A stretch of DNA of 64,000 bases from G963674835 sp963674835. GTDB lineage: Bacteria > Planctomycetota > Planctomycetia > Pirellulales > Thermoguttaceae. Positions within the stretch are counted from its first letter, which is position 1. Each line of letters starts with the position of its first letter. A model generated the notes under the pieces. That model saw only the letters and a program-made list of their open reading frames with translations. It had not been told where the DNA came from and ran no database searches. The translations under genes and the position numbers were made by a program. This document shows, one piece after another, positions 36,683 to 44,269 of this stretch. The stretch is taken from assembly GCA_963674835.2 (NCBI GenBank), contig CAXXKC010000003.1, forward strand, positions 3,224,001-3,288,000, given 5' to 3'.

Positions 36683-39271
36683 ATGCGTGACAAAGAACTG
36701 CTGCGAAACCGCTTCCGAAAGATCGTAGAAGGAATCCGCGCCCAGAAGGTTGATATTCCCGAAGACATTAGCAAGGCGATGAGCTATTTGGAACGGCGAC
36801 TCGCCGGAGACGTCTCAGAAGACGTGCCCAAGGAGGTGATGCACGATTCTTCGCTCCTCTTCGGTGACCTGAGCCTCGAACACGAACTGCACAACCTTGC
36901 CAATGACGTCTACAAACTTGAATGGTTCGAGGAAGCGATTGAGCTGTACGGACTGGCCCTCACGATCAATGCAGAACTGCTGGAGACGTACTTCAACCGG
37001 GGACTTGCCTACACGCGCATCCGCAAGTATGACGAAGCGCTCGAAGATATCACCAAAGCCATCGAGTTGAATCCCAATCTTGCGGAACTCTGGTACACAC
37101 AAGGACTGCTTTGGGAGTACAAGGGCGAGTACGACAAGGCAATCGAACAATACGACAAAGCCCTGGCAATCGACGAAGACTACGAAAAAGCTAGGACTCA
37201 GCGGACCATCACGAAGAACAAGAAGGAACAACTGGCTCGTGGCGGGGCAAACGATGAAGACGAACGACACGAACGCCGACGTCGCGAACGACGTGAACAG
37301 GCAGATGCCCTTGTTACCGCTCTCGACGTATGTTCCGTTGAGGCTCCAACGCCTGAGGAGTTGACGGGTACCTGGCGGCGTTCGACCGAACGTCGCCTGT
37401 TGATGGAGTATCTCAACCAGTATGGTCGTATGTTGACGGTGCCGGAAGCGAAAGGGAAATCCTTAGTCGGGGTCGAGCGCAACATCCAGTCGTTGGTACG
37501 TACCCTCTGCAAACGGAAACGCCGCAATTGCATAGTGATCGGTAGCCCGGGAACGGGCAAAACGGCCGTGATTCAAGAGTTGGCTCACCGTATCGTCCAT
37601 GCCCATCCTTCGATCCCGGCTCGCATACGAGATGTGGATATCTTTGAGATCTCTCCGGTGTTTCTTCATGCAGACACGAAATACCGCGGCGAATATGAAG
37701 AGAAGCTGCGTGACTTGATTCGTGTGCTGGAAAAGAGCCCAAAGGTGATCCTGTTCATCGACGAGATCCATTCCTTCTTTCAGAGTGGGATGCACACTGA
37801 CGATGACAGCTACAGCCAGGCAAATCAGGCCTTCAAGAAGGTTCTCGCGGAGGGAACGGTGACGTGCATCGGTTGCACCACACCAATCGAGTACCGACAC
37901 TACATTGCGCCAGACCCCGCGATGGCACGGCGGTTTAGCATCATTCGTGTGGATCCGCCGACCCGGCAGGCAACATTGGATATTCTCAAGGCCCGTCGGC
38001 AACGATTCGAGAACCACTATTCGCCAGTCAAGCTGTCGGAACAGATCCTTGACAAAGCAGTCGAGTTGACCGACGATCGCTTGCCTGGCCGATTTCAGCC
38101 CGACAAGTCGCTCCAGTTGCTCGACGAGGCGTGTGCTTATTGTATCACTCAACCCGAGCCGTTAACTGAAATAACAGAGGATGTTCTGCTGCGGGCCCTC
38201 GAAGACATGGTGGGACGCAGCATCATTCGCAGCCAAGATCTCACCGAGAGCGGCGTCTTTGACCAACTTCGTCGTCGCATTATCGGCCAAGATGAGGTTC
38301 TCCGCCAGGTCGCGAGGGCAATCGTAGCCGGGCTGGGCGGTTGGTCCAATCGCAGCGGGCCCCGCGGCGTGTTCTTGTTTGCGGGTCCCACCGGCGTTGG
38401 GAAGACGGAAACAGCGACAGCCCTCGCGGAAATCGTAGGCGGCGGTCGCGACGCCTTGGTTCGTGTGGACTGCAACACCATCCAGGGTTCCGGCATGGAC
38501 AGTTCGACTGCCGTTAGCAGGCTGCTGGGTGTTCCCGCGGGATTGGTTGGGTACGCGCGGGGACAAGGCGGCATGCTTTCTCGCATTCGTGATCTCCCAG
38601 AGAGCATCGTGCTGTTTGACGAGTTTGAAAAGGCGGATCCGGGTGTTGGAAGTCTCCTTCTGCAGATTATCGACGACGGCCGCGTTGAGGACACGGATGG
38701 AAACACGCTCGACTTCCGGCGTTCATTCATCATCTTCACGACGAATGCAGGATCGGTTTATGAGCCCGAGAAGGAAATGACCTTCCTGCCACCAGATTCG
38801 GACAGATTTCAGCCGACTGTTGACGAAGAAGCGCTGAAGGAGGCGCTCCGGTATCATGGAATCGGCGAAGAGTTTTTCGGCAGGTTAAGCCACGTGCTTC
38901 TCTTCCAAGGGCTCAAACGCACCGAGGTCAAGGAAATCGTTACGCGTAAGCTCACGGAACTCCAGAAACTGGCGGAGCTTCGCGGCCTGCAACTCGATTG
39001 GGAGCAAGAGGTGGTGGATCACCTCGCCTGTCAGTGGCAACCCCGGTATGGTGTCCGCCACCTGAGCACGATCTTGCGCAATCGAATTGTCGAGCATCTG
39101 AACCTGGCGGATGCTCAAGGGGAATTGCAGGGAGTGAAGGAAATCCGGCTGCAAGCAGCCACTGCAGATGCAGAATGGGAACGGAGAAGATCACACGCGG
39201 AAGACAGTCCCCCAGTCGGCACAACGACGCGATCGAAGAAGAACGGAGTGATGCTGATCTCGCTTGGGTGA
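36683..39271 (+). CDS. TPR - ClpA/ClpB-type double AAA+ unfoldase-like protein
   Basis: An 862-residue Hsp100-like ATPase. Residues 60-188 are TPRs almost matching the module in the TIR-STAND protein. Charged, Arg-rich 185-215 is a probable coil. First AAA+ domain: Walker A GSPGTGKT (287-294), pore loop KYRGEYEE (333-340), Walker B VILFIDE (355-361). Second: GPTGVGKT (568-575), pore loop GLVGYARGQGG (620-630), Walker B IVLFDE (642-647), sensor FTTNAG. Both pore loops and both nucleotide sites look intact, so threading of substrates is plausible. The ClpB middle coiled coil appears to be missing, and the usual Clp N-domain is replaced by TPRs, which probably choose the client or dock onto the STAND protein. 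Starts 61 nt after the TrkA-RyR gene with AGGA upstream. Confidence 0.87.
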   Translation: MRDKELLRNRFRKIVEGIRAQKVDIPEDISKAMSYLERRLAGDVSEDVPKEVMHDSSLLFGDLSLEHELHNLANDVYKLEWFEEAIELYGLALTINAELLETYFNRGLAYTRIRKYDEALEDITKAIELNPNLAELWYTQGLLWEYKGEYDKAIEQYDKALAIDEDYEKARTQRTITKNKKEQLARGGANDEDERHERRRRERREQADALVTALDVCSVEAPTPEELTGTWRRSTERRLLMEYLNQYGRMLTVPEAKGKSLVGVERNIQSLVRTLCKRKRRNCIVIGSPGTGKTAVIQELAHRIVHAHPSIPARIRDVDIFEISPVFLHADTKYRGEYEEKLRDLIRVLEKSPKVILFIDEIHSFFQSGMHTDDDSYSQANQAFKKVLAEGTVTCIGCTTPIEYRHYIAPDPAMARRFSIIRVDPPTRQATLDILKARRQRFENHYSPVKLSEQILDKAVELTDDRLPGRFQPDKSLQLLDEACAYCITQPEPLTEITEDVLLRALEDMVGRSIIRSQDLTESGVFDQLRRRIIGQDEVLRQVARAIVAGLGGWSNRSGPRGVFLFAGPTGVGKTETATALAEIVGGGRDALVRVDCNTIQGSGMDSSTAVSRLLGVPAGLVGYARGQGGMLSRIRDLPESIVLFDEFEKADPGVGSLLLQIIDDGRVEDTDGNTLDFRRSFIIFTTNAGSVYEPEKEMTFLPPDSDRFQPTVDEEALKEALRYHGIGEEFFGRLSHVLLFQGLKRTEVKEIVTRKLTELQKLAELRGLQLDWEQEVVDHLACQWQPRYGVRHLSTILRNRIVEHLNLADAQGELQGVKEIRLQAATADAEWERRRSHAEDSPPVGTTTRSKKNGVMLISLG

Positions 39272-39399
39272 CCAGTTTCGGAGACCGACGTATGCCTCCA
39301 ACTTGGCGGACCGTTCGTGTGTGGGATCTCACGTCCGCGAGACTTGTGCACGAGTTCTACGGCCACGAGCATTTCATCAGTGGAGTGGTCTATCTGTAA
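39268..39399 (+). pseudogene. WD40-repeat gene fragment
   Basis: A short frame overlapping the end of the AAA+ gene reads TSFGDRRMPPTWRTVRVWDL and continues TSARLVHEFYGHEHFISGVV before a stop. 'TVRVWDLTSG..L..F.GH...(V)..V.(F)' is one WD40 blade. No further repeats surround it, and there is no room for a gene. It is the relic of a WD40 protein, a common C-terminal sensor of STAND proteins, now squeezed between two intact island genes. Confidence 0.55.
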
Positions 39400-39478
39400 A
39401 CGGCTTATCGCCGAGAAGTGCTGTGGGTTTGTGAACCACGAGCGATCCCACCATACCGGGATTACGAAGGAGGCGGCT

Positions 39479-41998
39479 ATGCTTGCAGGCGATCGAATTG
39501 CACCTGAAGAGCACCGGCGACAGATTGAGGCCTACTTGGAGGTACGGCCGGTCTACGTCACGTACGCAGCGGTTCTCAGACGCGTACTGAAGAAATGCTG
39601 CCAGGCCGCATTTCCCGAGGCCCTGGTGCAGTCACGGGCGAAGACCGTGTCGAGTTTCGCCGAGAAATGTGTCCGACAATACGCGAAATACAAAGACGCG
39701 GTCGACCAGTTCACCGACCTGTGCGGAGGGCGCGTCGTCGTGCAAACCAACGAACAAGCCCGGGCGGTCTGTGAGTTCATCGAAGCGAACTTCAAGATTG
39801 TCGAAAAAGACGACAAGAAGCTTCTGCTGAGCGAAGACCAGTTTGGCTACCGCGACACACACTACATTATCGAGTTGCATGCCGATCGTAGCGAGATTCT
39901 CGGTATCAGCGACGCCGAGAGAAATGAGATTGGCTCAAGGCAAGCCGAACTGCAGATCCGAACGTGGCTACAACACGCTTGGGCCGACACGCTTCACGAC
40001 CGCATCTACAAGAACGAGCTTGAACTCTCCTTTGACATCCGACGAACGAATGCTCTGTTGGCAGCCATAATGGAGGAGGGTGATCGTACCTTTGACACCA
40101 TGGCCCAAGAGTTGGATGATATGATCGCCAACTACGGTGCGTCCGCAGAGCGGGAGAAGGTCCAGAGGGAGATCGACATTCAAACACTGGTTCTAGAAAA
40201 CGAGCCCGATCTGCAACGACGACCAGCATTAGCCCTCAAGCTGGCGAGGTTGCTGGCTGCGGGCGGTGAGTATCAACGTGTAGTCGAGTTGCTCGACCCG
40301 TATCGAGACACTGTCGGCTTTCATAGCTGTGAAATCCTGCAGGAACTTGGGTTCGCCGTGTGTAACAAGCATAGCGCCGCGCCCCGGTCCGCGGATTACC
40401 ATCAAGGTCGACTCTTTCTAGAAAACGCGCTCTCCCTCTGCCAAAAGGGTGACTTCTGCTTTGTGATGGACCTCTGCCGACGAAACGCCATCCATGCCCG
40501 CTCGCTATCGCGGCTAGGCCGGGTATTGGAACCTCTTCAGGACGAAGTGCATTTGGCAAGACACTACTTGCGTGAGGCTTCTGAATACGAGCCGGACAAC
40601 CCGTACTACCTGGCCGACATGCTCGGTTTCGAGATGTATTGCAATCGTCAGGCGGTCCTTCCTGCCGCGATGCGGACGGCCGCTAGGAAAGCTGTGGCGA
40701 CGTGCTGCGAGCATGCTGAGAGGAGCATCGAACTGCCATATGCATTTCTGACGGCTGGCCGGCTAGACCTCTTGCTCGATCGCCCCCTCGATGCCCTCGG
40801 CTATTATGCTCGCGGTGTGCGTCACCTCATCGAAGGCAAGTATTGTGTCCCGCCCAATGTCATGGAGAGAGAAATCGAATGGCTTAAACGACTTCATTTC
40901 GGCCAGCCCGCGCCGAAGGGATATCAATGGGTGTTGGATTTCTTGACGATGGCCGAACGGCTCACCACCGCGCCGTCGCAGATTTCGCCTCGAAAGACGC
41001 TGATCGTCACAGGTGGGGCTGCCAGCGCCGACAACGAAACGTTGGTCAAGGCACGCCCGCTACTTGAAGCCGCGCTGAGAACGTTTTCCGGACTCGTTGT
41101 CTCAGGTGGTACCCGAATAGGAATCCCGGGAAGTGTTGGCGAGGTAGCATCAGAACTGAAACAGAGGAATTCAAAGGACTTCGAACTCGTTGGGTATATT
41201 CCGAAGAGCCTGCCGTACAATGCGGACGAGGATGACCGTTACGATCGGTTGGTCGTCTGCCGCGATGACAGATTCTCACCAGAACAAGTCTTGCGCTACT
41301 GGTCCAACCTATTGGACACCGATGGCGCGCCGACCGATATTGTACTGCTGGGTATCGGCGGAGGTCCCATCAGCGGTATTGAGTATCGTCTCGCGTTAGC
41401 CCTGGGCGCAACAGTTGCTGTCGTGGCCGGAACCGGCGGGGAAGCGGACGCGATACTGGGGGACAAGCTCTGGTCAAGCCTTCCTACTCTCCTCCCCTTG
41501 CCAAACGATGCGGCATCGGTGCGCGCTCTTGTCGCTTCGCAGGAAAGGCCGTTCTCCAGCGATGATCTCGAACAGATGGGAAAGGCATTCCATGCAAAGT
41601 ACGTGTCTCTGAGTATGCGTCGCTTACCCGCCAATATGAAACCGTGGTCCAATCTCCCGGAGACCTATCGGCGAGCCAACCTAGAGCAGGCTCGCTATGC
41701 AGTCGAAATACTCGCTGCCTGCGGCTTCGGTGTTCGGCCAGCACCGTCCCCCGTCGTGTTTGCCGGATTTGACGAAAGCGAAATCGAAGAAATGGCAGAA
41801 CTCGAACATGGTCGTTGGAACGTGGATCGCCTTCGGGATGGTTGGCGGCCCGGTCCACGCAACGACGACAAGCATCTGCACGATAACATTGTCTGCTGGG
41901 CCGATCTTCCCGAAGACAGCAAGAAATACGATCGCGCAGCAGTCTGTGAATTCCCGAAGGTACTCGCCACGGCCGGTTTGGAAGTCTACCGACGGTAA
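39479..41998 (+). CDS. RelA/SpoT-like nucleotidyltransferase - TPR - SLOG - RyR protein
   Basis: About 839 residues; the ATG follows AAGGAGG at 6-7 nt, which settles the start. Residues 25-220 are a RelA/SpoT-type (p)ppGpp-synthetase fold: FTDLCGGRVVVQT, GYRDTHYIIEL and ELQIRTWLQHAWADTLHD, which match the catalytic landmarks of small alarmone synthetases. No HD hydrolase is present. Residues about 225-500 are helical TPR-like repeats. Residues about 505-690 form a Rossmannoid SLOG (LSDAT-like) nucleotide-binding domain: TLIVTGGAASADNETLV, LVVSGGTRIGIPGSVGEVA. The C-terminus (about 760-839) is a RyR domain: SEIEEMAELEHGRWNVDRL, then NIVCWADLP and CEFPKVL. It may make or sense a nucleotide signal for the island. 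The actual product is unknown. Confidence 0.84.
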   Translation: MLAGDRIAPEEHRRQIEAYLEVRPVYVTYAAVLRRVLKKCCQAAFPEALVQSRAKTVSSFAEKCVRQYAKYKDAVDQFTDLCGGRVVVQTNEQARAVCEFIEANFKIVEKDDKKLLLSEDQFGYRDTHYIIELHADRSEILGISDAERNEIGSRQAELQIRTWLQHAWADTLHDRIYKNELELSFDIRRTNALLAAIMEEGDRTFDTMAQELDDMIANYGASAEREKVQREIDIQTLVLENEPDLQRRPALALKLARLLAAGGEYQRVVELLDPYRDTVGFHSCEILQELGFAVCNKHSAAPRSADYHQGRLFLENALSLCQKGDFCFVMDLCRRNAIHARSLSRLGRVLEPLQDEVHLARHYLREASEYEPDNPYYLADMLGFEMYCNRQAVLPAAMRTAARKAVATCCEHAERSIELPYAFLTAGRLDLLLDRPLDALGYYARGVRHLIEGKYCVPPNVMEREIEWLKRLHFGQPAPKGYQWVLDFLTMAERLTTAPSQISPRKTLIVTGGAASADNETLVKARPLLEAALRTFSGLVVSGGTRIGIPGSVGEVASELKQRNSKDFELVGYIPKSLPYNADEDDRYDRLVVCRDDRFSPEQVLRYWSNLLDTDGAPTDIVLLGIGGGPISGIEYRLALALGATVAVVAGTGGEADAILGDKLWSSLPTLLPLPNDAASVRALVASQERPFSSDDLEQMGKAFHAKYVSLSMRRLPANMKPWSNLPETYRRANLEQARYAVEILAACGFGVRPAPSPVVFAGFDESEIEEMAELEHGRWNVDRLRDGWRPGPRNDDKHLHDNIVCWADLPEDSKKYDRAAVCEFPKVLATAGLEVYRR

Positions 41999-42051
41999 CG
42001 CCGCGTGCCCCTTCGGCAAAACCTCTTGTAGGAACGGCCGGATGCAGTCGA

Positions 42052-42177
42052 GTGCAGCTAATGGAACTGATGCGGCACGAGTCGATCGATACCACCCTGC
42101 GCTGCTCTGTTGGCCGGAACGCGGTGAACACGGCAGACGCCGCCTGGGCCGTTTACGAGAGGGCGACAAACAACACT
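42052..42177 (+). pseudogene. C-terminal remnant of a tyrosine recombinase (integrase)
   Basis: The frame reads LMELMRHESIDTTLRCSVGR followed by NAVNTADAAWAVYERA. This is the final block of phage-type tyrosine recombinases ('LM.LMRH.SI.TT..(Y)YVG.NA..TAD..W..Y'), but the catalytic Tyr position is Cys/Ser and everything upstream (the R-H-R residues) is gone. The frame runs on into the tRNA-Arg gene. Its place against the tRNA 3' end, reading towards it, is where an integrase of a tRNA-inserted element is expected. Confidence 0.68.
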
Positions 42178-42258
42178 TCTATCAACAGAGCACCAAAGCC
42201 ATCGTCTGCCAACGAAGAAGCCCCGACGCGGATTATTCATGCGTCAGGGCCTGCAAAG

Positions 42259-42332
42259 TACGCCCGGCAGGACTCGAACCTGCAACCTGCGGATTAGAAG
42301 TCCGCTGCTCTATCCGATTGAGCTACGAGCGC
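42259..42332 (-). tRNA. tRNA-Arg, anticodon UCU
   Basis: A complete cloverleaf is read on the minus strand: acceptor GCGCTCG pairing with CGGGCGT, D-arm GCTCAATCGGATAGAGC, anticodon stem/loop CGGACTTCTAATCCG with anticodon TCT, and T-arm GCAGGTTCGAGTCCTGC. The discriminator base is A and CCA is not encoded. It reads AGA codons, rare in this genome. It marks the right end of the accessory island, with an integrase remnant abutting its 3' end. Confidence 0.95.
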
Positions 42333-42371
42333 AATAATGATTTGCGTCGCTTCTCGTTGACGCGATACGGA

Positions 42372-42400
42372 ATTATGGTGCACAATGGTCGTGTCGGCAA
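42372..42400 (-). promoter_or_regulatory. Probable sigma70-type promoter of tRNA-Arg
   Basis: On the minus strand TTGCCG is followed after exactly 17 bases by CATAAT, 40 bases before the tRNA. The -10 matches 5 of 6 consensus positions and the -35 4 of 6. An overlapping plus-strand candidate (TTGACG, 18 bases, CACAAT at 42357-42386) could serve the small gene to the right. Confidence 0.45.
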
Positions 42401-42469
42401 CCCCCAATACCTGACACTATCCGGAGAACACGGCGACGCCATTCCCGAGAAGAGCAAGGAGGACCATCC

Positions 42470-42658
42470 ATGGCCGAAAGCGGTTGCGAGAAATGCGCCT
42501 TCAGGGCAAAGTACGACAAGAATCCCCGGTCACTGCTCGGGCGCCTTTGGCGTTGGCATGCCGGCTGGTGCCCTGGCTGGAAGAAGTACATCACCTCCCT
42601 GCCCGATGACCAGAGAGTCGAACTGGCCACGAAGTACGAGATGAAGAAGTATCTCTGA
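42470..42658 (+). CDS. Small Cys-containing conserved-type protein (62 aa)
   Basis: A 62-residue protein with a strong AAGGAGG seven bases before the ATG. It has CEKCAFRAKYDKNPRSLLGR, then WRWHAGWCPGWKKY and SLPDDQRVELATKY. The CxxC pair together with the HxxxxC unit could bind a metal ion (three Cys and one His). Aromatic and basic residues are dense in the middle and the C-terminus is helical. I recall similar small proteins only as uncharacterised families, so no function is given. A stem (GGTTGGC...GCCAACC, 42688-42711) just downstream may end its transcript. It lies outside the island, divergent from tRNA-Arg. Confidence 0.72.
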   Translation: MAESGCEKCAFRAKYDKNPRSLLGRLWRWHAGWCPGWKKYITSLPDDQRVELATKYEMKKYL

Positions 42659-42714
42659 CGGTCGACTCGGCAGCCAGTTACCGGCGCGGTTGGCACGCAT
42701 GCCGGCCAACCTCC

Positions 42715-42817
42715 TATTGGGTCCTGCATTGGAATTGGAACGAGGCCGACCATCGGGAGGCCGAAAGATCAGGATTGGGTTGGACCCCTTGTTCCGTTTT
42801 CAATACAGGCATCAATA
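42715..42817 (+). repeat. MITE-like element, copy 2, interrupted at its end by an IS
   Basis: Second 103-bp copy, beginning TATTGGGTCC and ending in CAATA, with the same imperfect terminal inverted repeats as the other copies. The adjacent insertion sequence targeted its last five bases: CAATA is duplicated on the far side of the IS. Removing the IS restores CAATAA, which agrees with the right end of copy 3. Confidence 0.8.
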
Positions 42818-44250
42818 ACTCGACTTTTGCACTTTTAGGCGGCAACGGCCGCGGTGTTTTGTAGGGCATCGAGGATTTTTCGTTGATCGTGCTTGGAAAC
42901 TGGTAGCGAGAAAATCGTGTAGCGGAGATTTTCGTGGCGCAAGGTCCCCAGCATATCGGCGAAGGAGTAGGTTGCCTTCTGAGGATACCACGGATGGTGC
43001 GGAAGATGCGCATGGCGATATCCGACGGTGGCGAACCAGAGGACGACAACGCCATACAAGAGCATGGCCAGAGGGGCCGTGCGCTCGACACTTCGTCGCG
43101 ACCAACTCGGTGGTTCTTCGAATCCCAAGTGGCCCTTGGCACTCTCAAAAGTGACCTCGATGGTCCAGCGGAGGCTGTACCAGCCCAGGATCTCTTCGGC
43201 CGACGCTTCAGCCACGGTCGAAAAGAAGGCCTGCCGTCCCCGTTTCCCTTGGAGCGAGTCGATGGCCACGACGCGAATTGGGCGGTTAGGATGGTGAAAG
43301 GTGTGCGCTACAATATCGACCAGGCGAATCGTATCGTGGCGACCATAAAGATCGACCGTCACACGCCGCGCACGCCCCTCCAGCAGGGTCGCAGGGGTAG
43401 GCAAACGTTCGCCTCGCTTCCGGGGCCGCCCCTTGCCAGGAAGTCGCGGAGGTGGGGGAGCATACAGCCGCGCATCCAAACGCAGGTAGCTGGTCAGTTC
43501 GCAATTGCTCGGCAGCCCGTCGCGCAACGTCCATCCGCTGTAGGCGGCATCTCCCAGCAGGTGAAACCGGCGAGTGGGATAGGATCGGCACAGCAACTGT
43601 ACCAGTTGCAGGGCCAGTTCCGGACGCGTGCGGTGGACGCGACGGTGTTGGGCGGCTTTCGCCTGGTTGAGGTACAGGCGAAAGAGAATCGGCAGGCAGA
43701 AGCAGCGATCCGTCAGTTGAGGAAACCGCACGACAACTCCCAAGATGACCCAACTATGTCCCCAACTGGTCACCGCCTTGACGTTCTTCAACAACGGGTC
43801 ATGGTGCCAACCCACCCCATAGATCTTCTTGCCTCGCTTCCGCGCCAGCGTGTCATCGACAACCAAGAAGATGGTCTTTCCCAGGAAGGGCTCCATCCAG
43901 GGCACCAGGGACAGCCCCAGCGCATCCAGCGACCAATGCGCGTGGGAGAAGAAACGATGGAAACACGACCAGTGTTTGGGGAGTACTTGAGGAACTGCCC
44001 GAAGCATGCTCGTCACGGTTCGGTGTTGGGCCAACAGCCATCCCGCTGCAATTCGCACAAATGTTTGCCGGCTGGGGGACGTCATCTTTCCGGCCAATGC
44101 CTGCAAAATATCCAAGACTGAGGGTACGATGATCATGGCGAGTCCTCCTTGTCAGACGGTTTGTGTTTGTCCATTCAAACCATTCTGGCAGAGGCTCGCC
44201 CTTTTTCTAGAAAGCCACTACTGCTAGCACAATAAGTGCAAAAGTCGAGT
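42818..44250 (-). mobile_element. Complete insertion sequence, IS4-superfamily (YREK) type, 1433 bp
   Basis: Bounded by perfect 17-bp inverted repeats: ACTCGACTTTTGCACTT on the left, its reverse complement on the right. The flanks are a 5-bp direct repeat, CAATA (42813-42817 and 44251-44255), the target duplication. One transposase gene fills it. Intact ends, target repeat and reading frame suggest recent, possibly active transposition. Confidence 0.92.
42835..44136 (-). CDS. DDE transposase of the IS (IS4/IS701-like)
   Basis: A 433-residue DDE transposase. The triad is visible as FLVVDDTLARKRGKK (D94 or D95), LLGDAAYSG (D196) and YSLRWTIEVTFESAKGHLGF (E327). The last segment has Y320, R323, E327 and K334 at the spacing of the YREK signature of IS4-group enzymes. 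An AAGGAGG precedes the ATG by seven bases. The C-terminal domain ends 17 nt from the left inverted repeat. No frameshift or internal stop. Family placement between IS4 and IS701 needs a database comparison. Confidence 0.92.
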   Translation of the reverse strand: MIIVPSVLDILQALAGKMTSPSRQTFVRIAAGWLLAQHRTVTSMLRAVPQVLPKHWSCFHRFFSHAHWSLDALGLSLVPWMEPFLGKTIFLVVDDTLARKRGKKIYGVGWHHDPLLKNVKAVTSWGHSWVILGVVVRFPQLTDRCFCLPILFRLYLNQAKAAQHRRVHRTRPELALQLVQLLCRSYPTRRFHLLGDAAYSGWTLRDGLPSNCELTSYLRLDARLYAPPPPRLPGKGRPRKRGERLPTPATLLEGRARRVTVDLYGRHDTIRLVDIVAHTFHHPNRPIRVVAIDSLQGKRGRQAFFSTVAEASAEEILGWYSLRWTIEVTFESAKGHLGFEEPPSWSRRSVERTAPLAMLLYGVVVLWFATVGYRHAHLPHHPWYPQKATYSFADMLGTLRHENLRYTIFSLPVSKHDQRKILDALQNTAAVAA

Positions 44251-44269
44251 CAATAAGCATGCCGCCTCG

